Shown: positions 32,974 through 43,217, counted from the stretch's first letter. The stretch is 64,000 nucleotides of DNA from Conexibacter woesei DSM 14684 (GCF_000025265.1 NC_013739.1:4078001-4142000); one strand, 5' to 3'. The notes: generated by a model from the sequence alone, not told the origin. Made by a program: numbers and translations.

Positions 32974-34224
32974 ATGCTCTCCCGCCACATGCGCTCCCGT
33001 GTGCTCGCCGCGCTCGCCGAGAGCCGCGCCGTCGCCGCCCTCGGCGCACGACAGGTCGGCAAGAGCACCCTCGTCGCGGACCTCGCCGCCTCCGACCATC
33101 CGGCGGAGGTTCTCACCCTCGACGTGCGCGAGACGCGCGAGGCGGCCGAGCAGGACCCGACCGGATTCGTCGCCGCGCTGCCGGATCGCGTCGCCATCGA
33201 CGAGGTGCAGCGCGTGCCCGACCTGCTGCTGGCGATCAAGCAGCGACTCGACCACAACCAGGAGCGCGGCCAGTTCCTGCTGACCGGCTCGGCCAACATC
33301 CTCTCGATCCCCAAGGTGCGTGACGCGCTCCCCGGTCGTGTCGACTACCTGCGTCTGTGGCCCCTTTCCCAGGGCGAGCTGACCGGCCGCAGAGAGACGT
33401 TCATCGATCGGCTGCTCGCCGGTGAACCGCCGCGGATGACCGGCCAGCGGATCGGTCGAGCGAGCTACGCCGCGGCGATCGTCGCCGGCGGCTATCCGGA
33501 GGCGCACGAACGCAGCAGGCGCGGCCGCAGCTCGTTCTTCGCCAGCTACACCGACTCGTTGCTCGGGCGCGACCTCGCCGACATCGCGACCGTGCGAAAC
33601 GTCGACAACGTGAAGCGCCTCCTGCGGCTCATCGCCAGCCGCACCGCAGGGCTCGCCAGCTTCCACGGAATGGCGAGAGACCTCGGGGTCGACACCAACA
33701 CGGCCCGCTCTCACACCGGCGTGCTGGAGGACCTCTTCCTCGTCAGGAGCCTGCCTGCATGGCACTCCAACCTCGGCAGCCGGCAGATAAAGAGCCCCAA
33801 GCTCCACATCGTCGACAGCGGCCTGCTCGCCTGGCTCGCCGGTGTCGACGAACAGCGGCTCGCCGACGACGGGCCGCTCGCCGGAGCCTGCATCGAGAGC
33901 TTCGTCGCGATGGAGCTGCTGCGCCAGTCGGAATGGGCCGAGGCCGAGACCACGCTGCACCATTACCGGGACCAGCAGGGCCGCGAGGTCGACGTCGTGA
34001 TCGAGACGCCGGCCGGTGACGTGGTCGGCGTCGAGGTCAAGGCCGGCGCGAGCGCGCGCCCCGCCGACTTCCGCGGGCTCGCACACATGCGCGACCGGCT
34101 CGGCTCGCGCTTCCGGGCCGGCGTCGTGCTGTACGCCGGCGAGCGCTCGCTGCCGTTCGGCGAGCGGCTCACGGCGCAGCCGCTCAGCGCGCTCTGGGAC
34201 GGGCAACCCGACAGCGCCGGCTGA
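32974..34224 (+). CDS. AAA-family ATPase with DUF4143 domain
   Basis: 416 aa. The AAA_14 domain shows Walker A GARQVGKSTL near 24-33, Walker B VAIDEVQRVPDL near 72-83 and LLTGSANIL (sensor 1) near 103-111. A DUF4143 C-terminal domain (about 210-370) follows, ending in a nuclease-like fold with REVDVVIETPAGDVVGVEVKAG, the D-x(n)-ExK pattern of PD-(D/E)XK-type domains. The molecular role of this widespread, patchily distributed family is unknown. No ribosome site precedes ATG 32974 (an in-frame ATG is at 32989). It stands alone between catabolic operons, convergent with the amine oxidase gene. Confidence 0.9.
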   Translation: MLSRHMRSRVLAALAESRAVAALGARQVGKSTLVADLAASDHPAEVLTLDVRETREAAEQDPTGFVAALPDRVAIDEVQRVPDLLLAIKQRLDHNQERGQFLLTGSANILSIPKVRDALPGRVDYLRLWPLSQGELTGRRETFIDRLLAGEPPRMTGQRIGRASYAAAIVAGGYPEAHERSRRGRSSFFASYTDSLLGRDLADIATVRNVDNVKRLLRLIASRTAGLASFHGMARDLGVDTNTARSHTGVLEDLFLVRSLPAWHSNLGSRQIKSPKLHIVDSGLLAWLAGVDEQRLADDGPLAGACIESFVAMELLRQSEWAEAETTLHHYRDQQGREVDVVIETPAGDVVGVEVKAGASARPADFRGLAHMRDRLGSRFRAGVVLYAGERSLPFGERLTAQPLSALWDGQPDSAG

Positions 34225-34241
34225 ACACGCGGAGCGCTTCC

Positions 34242-36173
34242 TCACCTGGCCTGACAGCTTCCGCCGCCGCCCGGTCTGGAGGGCGGGACGTCGAGCGCGG
34301 GGTTGCGGTCGAAGAAACCCCACGGCTTCAGCTCGAAGCCGATCCGAGCGACCGGCATCACCGGCCAGTCCTCGGGTCGCGGCACGTGGTGGTGGTTCAT
34401 CGTGTACCAGAGCACGACGTCCCGGTCGACGAGCGGGCGGTCGGCCTGGACCCACGCGGGCAGCCCCTCCCCGCCCGAGTGCTGGTAGGGGTACTCGCCC
34501 GCCGGGTAGCGCTCCGCGGCGGCGTGGCGCGTCACCCACAGGTGGTGCTCGACGAAGCCGGCGCGCCGCAGCAGCGCCGAGCCGGGCGCGGCGAACGGGA
34601 CCGTGTTGTCGCCCGGCACCAGCTTGTACGCGACCGCCTCGCCGACCGCGTTGCGGACCGCCGGGTTCGTCACGAGCCAGCCGCGCGCTCGCTCGGGAGC
34701 GAGCCGGCGGCACGCCTCCAGCTCGGAGGAGAGCGTGCGGTGCACGGTCCGCCAGGCGTTGCCGTGCGGGTTCTCCTCGCCCTCCGGGACCGCCTCCGCC
34801 TCGACCTCCACGACGCTGTTGCCCGGCCCGTCGACGTCGATGTCGAGCCGCGCGCAGAAGACGTGCTGGTGGTTGATCCCGCCGAGGTTCGGCGCGATCG
34901 GCACGCCGTACTCCGGCCGCTCGCCGTCGCGCAGCGCCTGCGTTGCGACGATCCCCGTCGCCTTCACCTCCGAGGCGATCCGGCCATCCTGGTGCAGGTA
35001 CCAGAAGAAGCCGTACTCGTAGTTGCCGACGGTGACGAAGCTGGAGATCACCAGCCGCCGGCCGCGCCGCACCTCGACGTGGCCGGTGCGGAAGTCGGTG
35101 TGCTTCCACAGCACGCCGTCGTCCTCCTCGTGCAGGCAGATCGCGTTCGGGATCGTGACCGGCTCGCCGCCGGGCGTGACGTACGCGCCGTCGAAGTAGC
35201 GGATCGCGCCGAGGCAGTCACAGCCGAGCGTCAGCGCGTTCGTCATCGTGCCGACGTTGAACTCGCCGATGTCGAGCGGCGACATGTAGAAGCGATCGGG
35301 GTCGGCGTACGGGACGACCATCTCGGCATAGGAGGCGCGGTGCAGCACCGGCCGCAGCCGGCCGTCGTCCTCGTAGCCGACGTGGTGCAGGACGAGCCCC
35401 TCGCGCGGGGTGAAGCCGACGCGCAGCCGCCACTTCTGCCACCGCACCTCGTGCCCCTCGACGGTGAAGCTCGGGCCGTCGGGCTGCGTGATGCGAATCT
35501 CGCGCACGTCGTCGCGCAGCGGGCCGACGCGGTCGGCGCGGTACTCGCCATCCTCCGCCGGCAGCGGCACCGGGTCGCGGTCCTCGAAGGCGACCAGCTC
35601 GCCGCTGTCGACGTCGACGAGGCCGAAGACGCCCTGCAGCGGGCGGGCGTAGGCGTTGCCGCCGGGGCTCGGGCGCGCGAACGCGAGCAGGCGCGCGAGC
35701 CGCCGGCCGCCCTGCTCCTCGGGCAGGCCGTGGTACCCGGCGGCGACGGGGTCGACGTCGACCGTCGACGGGTCCTCGATCCCGCGCCGTCGCAGCGCCG
35801 CGACGAACTGCGGCGCGCGGCGCACCGCCGCCTCGACGAACAGGAACTCCTCCGCCGTCAGCTGCGCCTGCACTCCCTCCAGCTCGCGCCAGTCGGTCAG
35901 CTCCCCTGCCCGGAGGTCGACGCGGGCCTCGAGCGTGCGGCGCGTCGCGGGATCGCGCAGGACGACCTCGGCGGCGCGCGGCGCGGTCGCCGCGTCGGCG
36001 CCCTTCGGCGGCTCGGCCGGCGAGATCGAGACGAAGCGAACGCGGTCGCCGAGCGGGCGCGCGGTGCGCACGATCGCGACCGCGGCGGCGATCTCCTGCG
36101 GCCGCAGCGGATCGAGCGGGTGGGTCGCGACGCCGGGAGTGGATGGGGATTCGGATGCGGTCGAGCAGGTCAT
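34242..36173 (-). CDS. copper-containing (topaquinone) amine oxidase
   Basis: 643 aa, normal length for the family. The cofactor-forming tyrosine is Y385 in GNYEYGFFW, the proposed catalytic base is D328 in YFDGAYV, and copper ligands lie in NHQH (near 440) and NHHHVPRPEDWP near the C-terminus. It oxidises primary amines to aldehydes with release of ammonia and hydrogen peroxide. No signal peptide is seen, so it is cytoplasmic. It is divergent from an M20 amidohydrolase across mirrored operators (36195-36210 and 36251-36266). Confidence 0.94.
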   Translation of the reverse strand: MTCSTASESPSTPGVATHPLDPLRPQEIAAAVAIVRTARPLGDRVRFVSISPAEPPKGADAATAPRAAEVVLRDPATRRTLEARVDLRAGELTDWRELEGVQAQLTAEEFLFVEAAVRRAPQFVAALRRRGIEDPSTVDVDPVAAGYHGLPEEQGGRRLARLLAFARPSPGGNAYARPLQGVFGLVDVDSGELVAFEDRDPVPLPAEDGEYRADRVGPLRDDVREIRITQPDGPSFTVEGHEVRWQKWRLRVGFTPREGLVLHHVGYEDDGRLRPVLHRASYAEMVVPYADPDRFYMSPLDIGEFNVGTMTNALTLGCDCLGAIRYFDGAYVTPGGEPVTIPNAICLHEEDDGVLWKHTDFRTGHVEVRRGRRLVISSFVTVGNYEYGFFWYLHQDGRIASEVKATGIVATQALRDGERPEYGVPIAPNLGGINHQHVFCARLDIDVDGPGNSVVEVEAEAVPEGEENPHGNAWRTVHRTLSSELEACRRLAPERARGWLVTNPAVRNAVGEAVAYKLVPGDNTVPFAAPGSALLRRAGFVEHHLWVTRHAAAERYPAGEYPYQHSGGEGLPAWVQADRPLVDRDVVLWYTMNHHHVPRPEDWPVMPVARIGFELKPWGFFDRNPALDVPPSRPGGGGSCQAR

Positions 36174-36194
36174 GCCCTCCAGCAGAGCAGCGAA

Positions 36195-36210
36195 CTATCC
36201 ATCTGTCAAG
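36195..36210 (-). promoter_or_regulatory. operator/promoter element facing the amine oxidase
   Basis: Read on the minus strand it is CTTGACAGATGGATAG, 14 of 16 bases identical to the plus-strand copy at 36251-36266. TTGACA may serve as the -35 box, with GATGGATAG a conserved overlapping site. It is 22 bp upstream of the amine oxidase ATG. Confidence 0.55.
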
Positions 36211-36250
36211 TTTTCGCGCTCGACCGTCGATTCGACGCTCCGGCGACGAA

Positions 36251-36266
36251 CTTGACAAGTGGATAG
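36251..36266 (+). promoter_or_regulatory. operator/promoter element facing the M20 amidohydrolase
   Basis: CTTGACAAGTGGATAG, the mirror copy of the element at 36195-36210; copy starts are 56 bp apart. It is 22 bp upstream of ATG 36289, the same distance as on the other side. One regulator probably controls both genes, and the TetR protein at 37607 is the nearest candidate. Confidence 0.55.
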
Positions 36267-36288
36267 ATTGCGCCGTAGCGTCCGTCAC

Positions 36289-37493
<1,205 letters not shown>

Positions 37494-37497
<4 letters not shown>

Positions 37498-37724
37498 CGC
37501 TCGCGCACGTCGCCGGGGTCCCGCTGGAGGAGCTGGCGTTCGCGGTGCCGCTCGTGTTCGCCGCGCTGCCGGCGCTGCGCGGACGGCTGCGGATAGTCTG
37601 GGCGCGATGGCAGACGACGCCGACGACGCGGACCGCACGCCGCGACCGCCGTACGCCGAGGGACGCGACGCGCTGCTCGACGCCGCCGCGCGCGTCGTCG
37701 CGCGCGACGGCTTCCGCGGACTGA
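37494..37724 (+). CDS. possible small hydrophobic protein overlapping the amidohydrolase stop
   Basis: 76-aa reading frame from GTG 37494, overlapping the amidohydrolase stop (GTGA) like the true genes here. Its first 37 residues are hydrophobic with a Leu/Ala/Val core (LAFAVPLVFAALPAL) that could span a membrane, then turn basic. The last 118 bp overlap the TetR gene in another frame, which argues against it. A small membrane peptide or a chance frame are both possible. Confidence 0.22.
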
Positions 37725-38197
37725 CGTACCGGTCCGTCGCACAGGAGGCGGGCACGACGCACGGCCTCGTCTCCTACCACTTCGGCTCGCGCGACCGGCT
37801 GATCCACGAGACCGCGATGAAGGCGCGCGCCGAGGCGATCGAGGGCTCGGCGCTGGAGCCGGCGAGCGACCGCGTCGAGGAGTTCGCCGACCACCTCGCA
37901 CAGCTCGCCGCCGACGCTCCGGAGGCGCAGGCCTTCCAGTTCGAGCTGGCGCTGGAGGCGCGCCGCCGCGCGGAGCTGGAGCCGGAGGTGCGCGCGCTCT
38001 ACGCGGAGTACTTCGCCGCCACCGCGCGGGCGCTCGATGCGGTCGGGCTCGCCGACCCCTCCCCCGCGCTCGTGCGGCTCGTCTTCGCCGCGCTCGACGG
38101 GCTGATGCTCCAGCAGCTGGTGTTCGGCAGACCGGCCGACACGGAGGCGGCCGTCGCCGAGCTGCAGGCGCTGCTGCGCACGCTCGCCGCGCGCTGA
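37607..38197 (+). CDS. TetR-family regulator
   Basis: 196 aa. The N-terminal helix-turn-helix is LTYRSVAQEAGTTHGLVSYHF near residues 38-58; VSYHFGSRDRL is typical of TetR regulators of the BetI/RutR kind. The C-terminal domain (about 80-190) would bind an effector. It follows the M20 gene by 110 bp in the same direction and is convergent with the nitrilase gene. It is the nearest regulator to the mirrored amine-oxidase/amidohydrolase operators. Confidence 0.88.
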   Translation: MADDADDADRTPRPPYAEGRDALLDAAARVVARDGFRGLTYRSVAQEAGTTHGLVSYHFGSRDRLIHETAMKARAEAIEGSALEPASDRVEEFADHLAQLAADAPEAQAFQFELALEARRRAELEPEVRALYAEYFAATARALDAVGLADPSPALVRLVFAALDGLMLQQLVFGRPADTEAAVAELQALLRTLAAR

Positions 38198-38205
38198 CGC
38201 ATGGC

Positions 38206-39147
38206 CTAGTCGCTCACTTCGTGGAACGGCGCGAGCACGCGCCGATCAATCGTCAGTCTCAGCACGTCGAAGCGGTTGTAGTGGCCGGCGACGTCGTGGA
38301 ACAGCCGCCCGTCGACCGTCTCGGACGGGTCGCAGTCGGCGTAGACGATGCCCGGCTCGTCGCGCAGCGAGGCGATCCAGTCACCGTCGGGGCCGATCAC
38401 CCCGGAGATGCAGTTCCACGCCTCCGGCACGTAGTCGACGCCGAGCCGCTCGCACAGCTCCGGCGTGCCGTGCTCCTGGCTGACGACGTTGAAGAGACGG
38501 CCCTCGTAGGCGTGCGCGGCGGCCGGCAGGTAGACGTCGTTGACGTTCTCGTGCGCGCCGCCGAGCGGTGCGCACGAGGGGAAGTTCGCGACGTGCACGC
38601 GCTCGCCCTGCGCCAGCAGCGCGTAGCGCGCGAGCGTGTTGACGTTCTCGCCGCAGTTGAGCGTCCCGAGCGGGCCGTGCGGCGTCGGGAAGATGCACAG
38701 CGTGGAGCCGTCGCCGCCGGCCCAGATCGCCCGCTCGGTCCATGTCGGGACGAGCTTGCGGTGCTTGCCGAGGTAGCCCTCCGGGCCGAACACGAGGTTG
38801 GTGTTGTAGAGCGTCCCGACCCGTCCAGGGTCGCGCTCGGTCACACCGACGACCGCCGTCACGCCGGCCTCGATCGCCGCCCGCTCCAGAGCCGCAACTG
38901 TCGGTCCGGGCACCTCGACCGCCTCGTCGTGCAGGCGGCGGTGCCAGCGCGCGCCGTCGCGCAGCGCACGCGTGAAGATCCAGTACGGGAAGCCCGGCAC
39001 GAACGACTCCGGCAGCGCGACCAGCTGCGCGCCGCCGCGGCCGGCCTCGGCGATCAGCGCGCACGCCTTCTCGGTCGTCGCGGCGCGGTCGAGCCAGACG
39101 CTGGACGCCTGCACGGCGGCGGCGCGGAACGGCGGTGCGGCGGTCAT
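38206..39147 (-). CDS. nitrilase/aliphatic amidase superfamily hydrolase
   Basis: 313 aa. The catalytic triad is read as E47 (LPESFVPGFPYW), K131 (GKHRKLVPT) and C165 (LNCGENVN). ESFVPGFPYW and NCGENVNTLARY are close to branch 1 true nitrilases, which convert nitriles to acids and ammonia. ATG 39147 overlaps the amidase stop (ATGA). It is the last gene of the ten-gene operon starting at 51961 and converges with tetR. A second nitrilase lies at 52869. Confidence 0.9.
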   Translation of the reverse strand: MTAAPPFRAAAVQASSVWLDRAATTEKACALIAEAGRGGAQLVALPESFVPGFPYWIFTRALRDGARWHRRLHDEAVEVPGPTVAALERAAIEAGVTAVVGVTERDPGRVGTLYNTNLVFGPEGYLGKHRKLVPTWTERAIWAGGDGSTLCIFPTPHGPLGTLNCGENVNTLARYALLAQGERVHVANFPSCAPLGGAHENVNDVYLPAAAHAYEGRLFNVVSQEHGTPELCERLGVDYVPEAWNCISGVIGPDGDWIASLRDEPGIVYADCDPSETVDGRLFHDVAGHYNRFDVLRLTIDRRVLAPFHEVSD

Positions 39148-40670
39148 GACGGGCTCCTGTCGGCGAGCGAACGGTTGATCGCGAAGCCGCCGTACTCCGC
39201 TTCGAGGACGGCGGCCGCGGCAAGTGCGAGGTCCTCGCGGAACGCCGGCGCCGCGACCTGCACGCCGACCGGCATCCCGCCCTCGACGGCGACCGGAACG
39301 GAGACGACGGGCAGTCCGGCGACCGCGTTGACGTGGGCGTACTCGAACGCCTCGTAGCGCAGGTAGCGGTCCTGCTCGATCCCGGCCGGCGGCACGCCGT
39401 GGAGCGGAGCGGGACCGGCGGCGACGGGGCTCAGGACGACGTCGTAGGCGGCTGCCCGGAAGGCGGCGCGGACGGCCGCCCGGTACGCATGCGCTTCCGC
39501 GACGATCGCAAGGTACGCGCCGGCGTCGAGCGGGTCGCCGGCGCCGTCGAGCAGCGCGGCGAACTGCGGGTGGTGGCGGCCGCCTGCCTCCGCCGTCGCC
39601 GCGCGCATCCCGGCGCCGCCGTCGGCGCCCGCGAGCGCGAAGAACAGCTCGGTCGCGGAGCGAGGAGCGGCGGAGACCGGTGGGCCGATCCGCTCGACCC
39701 GGCAGCCGAGGCGGTCGAAGAACGCGGCGGCAGCGTGGACGGCCGCCTGCGTGCCGCGCGTGGTGGCCGGGACGCACGGGTGGTCGGCGTAGAAGGCGAC
39801 GCGGAGGGTCGCGGGATCCACCTCGCGCCAGTCGCGCAGCGGGACGTCGACGGCGTACGGGTCGACCCCGTCGGCGCCTGCGATGACGGCGAGCAGGAGG
39901 CCGAGGTCCTCGACGTGGCGGGCCATCGGCCCGACGCAGGTGAAGTCGAGCGTTCCGGCGGCGCGGGTCGGCGGCCAGATGCCGGTCTCCGGCGTGCGAC
40001 CGGTCGTCGGGCGCAGCCCGACCGTGCCGCAGTAGTGCGACGGCACGCGGATCGAGCCGCCGCCGTCGGTGCCGAGCCCGGCGATCGAGGCGTCCGCGCC
40101 GAGCAGCGCCGCCTCACCCCCGCTCGACCCGCCCGGCGTGCGCGCGGGGTCGAGCGGGTTGCGCGTCAGCCCGTGGACGAGGTTGTCGGTCTCGAACGAG
40201 CTGCACAGCTCCGGCACGTTCGTCTTCAGCAGCGGGATCGCGCCGGCCGCCCGCACCCGCGCGACCGCCGTCGCGTCGCGCGCCGCGGGCGGCGCGCCGG
40301 CCCGCGCGAGCGTGCCCGCGCACGTCGGCAGCCCGGCGGCGTCGAGCGCGTCCTTGATCGTCAGCGGCAGTCCCAGCAAGGGCGGCAGCGGCTCGCGCTC
40401 GCGCACGCGCCGGGCGCGCTCGGCGTCCGCCGCGTCGGCCGCCGCCAGGGCGGCCGCGTCGTCGCGCGCGACGACCGCGTACACGCGCGCGTCGGCCGTG
40501 TCGATCCGGCTCAGGGTCGCCTCGACCAGCTCGCGCGAGCAGATCTCGCGCGCGTGCAGCCGCGCGAGCCAGGCCGTCGCGGACGGCTGGGCGGCAGCGG
40601 AGGAACGCGCATCGAGTGGAGCGCCCCCGCCGGCACCAGCCGCCCCCCTCTCCCCAGCCGACCCGCTCAC
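39144..40670 (-). CDS. amidase-signature family hydrolase
   Basis: 508 aa. Ser-cisSer-Lys triad: K106 (LTIKDALD), S182 (PGGSSGGEAALLG) and S206 (TDGGGSIRVPSHY). It hydrolyses amides to acids. The first 25 residues are Ala/Gly-rich. Start GTG 40670 overlaps the hydrolase stop (GTGA). Together with the neighbouring nitrilase it offers both routes from nitrile or amide to carboxylic acid, which the acyl-CoA ligase of the same operon could activate. Confidence 0.92.
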   Translation of the reverse strand: MSGSAGERGAAGAGGGAPLDARSSAAAQPSATAWLARLHAREICSRELVEATLSRIDTADARVYAVVARDDAAALAAADAADAERARRVREREPLPPLLGLPLTIKDALDAAGLPTCAGTLARAGAPPAARDATAVARVRAAGAIPLLKTNVPELCSSFETDNLVHGLTRNPLDPARTPGGSSGGEAALLGADASIAGLGTDGGGSIRVPSHYCGTVGLRPTTGRTPETGIWPPTRAAGTLDFTCVGPMARHVEDLGLLLAVIAGADGVDPYAVDVPLRDWREVDPATLRVAFYADHPCVPATTRGTQAAVHAAAAFFDRLGCRVERIGPPVSAAPRSATELFFALAGADGGAGMRAATAEAGGRHHPQFAALLDGAGDPLDAGAYLAIVAEAHAYRAAVRAAFRAAAYDVVLSPVAAGPAPLHGVPPAGIEQDRYLRYEAFEYAHVNAVAGLPVVSVPVAVEGGMPVGVQVAAPAFREDLALAAAAVLEAEYGGFAINRSLADRSPS

Positions 40671-41569
40671 GCCGGCCCCTCGCCAGCGCGAGAGCGGAGC
40701 GAGGAAGGCCCGCCGCCAGCGCGAGAGCGGAGCGAATCCGTGCGACCCGTCTCCGCGCCGAACGCGACGATCGCCTGCGCGAGCGCCGGCGCCTCCTCGA
40801 ACGGCGTGCCGTGGGCGCTGTGCTCGAACACCTGCGCGCGGCCGTCGGGGGCGTTCGCGGCGATCCAGTCGCCGAGCGACGTCGGGTAGTAGGGGTCGTG
40901 TACCGCGTAGGCGGCCAGGACCGGCACACGCAGCGCGGCGATCGCCGGGCGCATGTCGAGCTTCGCCTGCTCGCGCACGGCCGAGAGTGCGACCGGCAGC
41001 GGGGTCTGGAGCGCGATCCCGTAGAGCCAGTCGACGACGGCGGGATCGCTGTCGGCCAGCACCGACTCGGCCTGGAAGGCGCGCTCGGACGCCGGCCAGC
41101 CGGCGGCCAGCTCGGCGAGGTAGCCGTCGAGCTGCTGCTCGCTCATCGCGTGCGGGAAGTCGGGCGCGCGCGTCAGCCGCAGCGGGCCGTTGAGCAGCAC
41201 GAGGCGGCCGACGCGGCCGCCGCCGCGCTGGAGGTGGCGCAGCGCGACGGTGCAGCCCATCGACCAGCCGACGAGCGTCGCGTCGCGCAGCTCGAAGGCG
41301 TCGAGCAGCTCGCCGAGGTCGTCGGCGAACGTGTCGAAGTCGTAGACGCCGGCGGGCTTGTCGGACTCGCCCATCCCGCGCAGGTCGAACGCGACGACGC
41401 GCGCGCCGCGCGCCGTCAGCTCGACGACCGTCGGGTCCCACAGGCGGTGCGAGCCCTTCCAGCCGTGCACGAGCACGACGGGCGGACCGGCGGCGGACGG
41501 ACCACCGGCGGCGTCGGCGAATTCGCCGACGCGCAGCCGCACGCCGTCGCGCAGCGTCAGCCAGCTCAT
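40667..41569 (-). CDS. alpha/beta hydrolase
   Basis: 300 aa. Oxyanion region VVLVHGWKGSH near 31-41, nucleophile elbow GWSMGC with S103, a lid from about 140, and the catalytic His in EHSAHGTPFEE near 268. It probably acts on an ester, lactone or C-C bond. ATG 41569 overlaps the acyl-CoA ligase stop. The last 25 codons contain an imperfect repeat encoding SLRSRAGxGP twice, from a 22-bp direct repeat at 40681 and 40714; this tail looks like an addition to the fold. Confidence 0.88.
   Translation of the reverse strand: MSWLTLRDGVRLRVGEFADAAGGPSAAGPPVVLVHGWKGSHRLWDPTVVELTARGARVVAFDLRGMGESDKPAGVYDFDTFADDLGELLDAFELRDATLVGWSMGCTVALRHLQRGGGRVGRLVLLNGPLRLTRAPDFPHAMSEQQLDGYLAELAAGWPASERAFQAESVLADSDPAVVDWLYGIALQTPLPVALSAVREQAKLDMRPAIAALRVPVLAAYAVHDPYYPTSLGDWIAANAPDGRAQVFEHSAHGTPFEEAPALAQAIVAFGAETGRTDSLRSRAGGGPSSLRSRAGEGPA
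40681..40735. repeat. 22-bp direct repeat at the end of the alpha/beta hydrolase gene
   Basis: CGCCAGCGCGAGAGCGGAGC GA occurs at 40681-40702 and again at 40714-40735, a 33-bp period. It lies in the C-terminal tail of the hydrolase just before the amidase start. Confidence 0.6.
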
Positions 41570-43215
41570 CTGCCGCCCGAGCCGAGACGCCGCAGCCTGA
41601 CGCCGGCCGCCTCGCGGTCCCAGCTGTCGCCGGTGATCCCCTCCTCGCGCAGGACCGCCTTGCGGACCTTGCCGTTCGTCGTCAGCGGCAGCGCGGCGAC
41701 GACCCGCAGGTAGCGCGGGATCGCGAAGTACGCCAGCCGCGGCTCGCAGTGGCGCACGAGCGCCTCGAAGTCGGCCGTCGTGCCGTCCTCCAGCACCAGC
41801 GCGGCCGCGACCTCGTCCTCGGCCAGCTCGGAGGCGACCGGGAAGACGGCGACCGCGCTGACGCTCGGGTGCGCCAGCAGCACCTGCTCGACCTCGAACG
41901 CCGAGATGTTCTCGCCGCGGCGGCGGATCGCGTCCTTCAACCGATCCATGAAGCGCAGCCAGCCGTCCTCGTCGCGCAGCACGCGGTCGCCGGTGTGGAA
42001 CCACAGGTTCTGCCACGCCTCGACCGTCTTCTCCGGCATCGCGAAGTAGCCGGTCGCGAACGCGTACGGCGGGTCGTGGCGCAGCACCAGCTCGCCCGCG
42101 ACGCCGTCCGGGACCTCGTCGTCGTGCTCGTCGACGACGCGCGCGTGGAAGCCCGACCGCACGCGCCCCATCCAGCCGGCTCTCTGCTCGCGCCACGAGA
42201 CGCCGATCGGGGCGTTCGTCTCGGTCGAGCCGTACGCCTCCGCGAGCTGCACGCCGAAGCGCTCTCCAAACGCGTCGAAGATCGCGACCGGCGTCGCCGG
42301 GGCGAGCGCGACGCGCACCGCGTGCGCGCGGTCCTCGGCGGACGGCGGCCGCGACACCAGGATGTTCACCATCGCGCCGAGCAGGTAGGTCACCGTCGCC
42401 TCGGCCTCGGCGACGCGCGGCCAGAAGCGCGAGGCGGAGAAGCGCGGGCCGAGGTGGTAGGTGGCGCCGGCGACGAGCGCCTGCACGAACGCGTTGAGCG
42501 CGTTGGTGTGGAACAGCGGCAGGTTCGTGTAGAGGACGTCGTCCTCGCCGATCTCCAGCATCTCGCCCATCAGCACCCCCCACCAGTAGAACTGCGCCTG
42601 GGGGCACTGGACGCCCTTCGAGGGGCCGGTCGTGCCGGACGTGTAGAGGATCGCGGCGGTGTCGCCGGGACCGGCGCCGGCGGCGGGCAGCGGCGCCGCC
42701 GCGGCGGGCGGACCGAGCACGGCGTAGCCGGCCGGAACGGCGGCGGGGACGCCGTCGAGCGCCCACACCGCTTCCAGCGCCGGCGGCGGGTCGAGCGGCT
42801 CCAGCAGCTCGACGAGCGCCGAGTCGAGCGCGAGCACGCGCGCGCCGGAGTTGACCAGCTGGTGTTCGAGCTGCGCGCCGCGCAGCGCCGTGTTGAGCGG
42901 CACCGCGACCGCGCCCAGCCACGCGCAGCCGAGCACGAAGTCGAGCAGCTCGATGCGGTTCTCGCACATCAGCGCGACGCGCTCGCCGCGCGCGATGCCG
43001 GCCGCCGCGAGCGTGCCGGCGGCGACCGCCGCCGCGTCGCGCATCTCGGCGAAGCTGCGCTCCAGGCCGTCGAAGCGCAGCAGCGGCTTGTCGCCGTATG
43101 TGGCCGCCTGCCGCGCGAGCAGACCCGGAAGGGTCTGCTCGGCGACCGGCAGACCGCGGAGCGGCGACGGGCGCATGCCGTCCACCGCCTGCTCCCAGTC
43201 GTGCACGTGGTTCAC
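41566..43215 (-). CDS. acyl-CoA synthetase (AMP-forming ligase)
   Basis: 549 aa. The AMP-binding P-loop YTSGTTGPSK lies at 191-200, YGSTETN (A5) near 335, the A7 element LWFHTGDRVLRDEDGW near 420, DRLKDAIRRRGENISAFEVE near 441 and the C-terminal Lys in LTTNGKVRKAVL. It activates a carboxylic acid to its CoA thioester; chain length cannot be read. GTG 43215 is 2 bp past the SBP stop; ATG in VDGMRPSP is an alternative. In the operon it would act after the aldehyde dehydrogenases, amidase and nitrilase. Confidence 0.92.
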   Translation of the reverse strand: MNHVHDWEQAVDGMRPSPLRGLPVAEQTLPGLLARQAATYGDKPLLRFDGLERSFAEMRDAAAVAAGTLAAAGIARGERVALMCENRIELLDFVLGCAWLGAVAVPLNTALRGAQLEHQLVNSGARVLALDSALVELLEPLDPPPALEAVWALDGVPAAVPAGYAVLGPPAAAAPLPAAGAGPGDTAAILYTSGTTGPSKGVQCPQAQFYWWGVLMGEMLEIGEDDVLYTNLPLFHTNALNAFVQALVAGATYHLGPRFSASRFWPRVAEAEATVTYLLGAMVNILVSRPPSAEDRAHAVRVALAPATPVAIFDAFGERFGVQLAEAYGSTETNAPIGVSWREQRAGWMGRVRSGFHARVVDEHDDEVPDGVAGELVLRHDPPYAFATGYFAMPEKTVEAWQNLWFHTGDRVLRDEDGWLRFMDRLKDAIRRRGENISAFEVEQVLLAHPSVSAVAVFPVASELAEDEVAAALVLEDGTTADFEALVRHCEPRLAYFAIPRYLRVVAALPLTTNGKVRKAVLREEGITGDSWDREAAGVRLRRLGSGGR

Positions 43216-43217
43216 GA

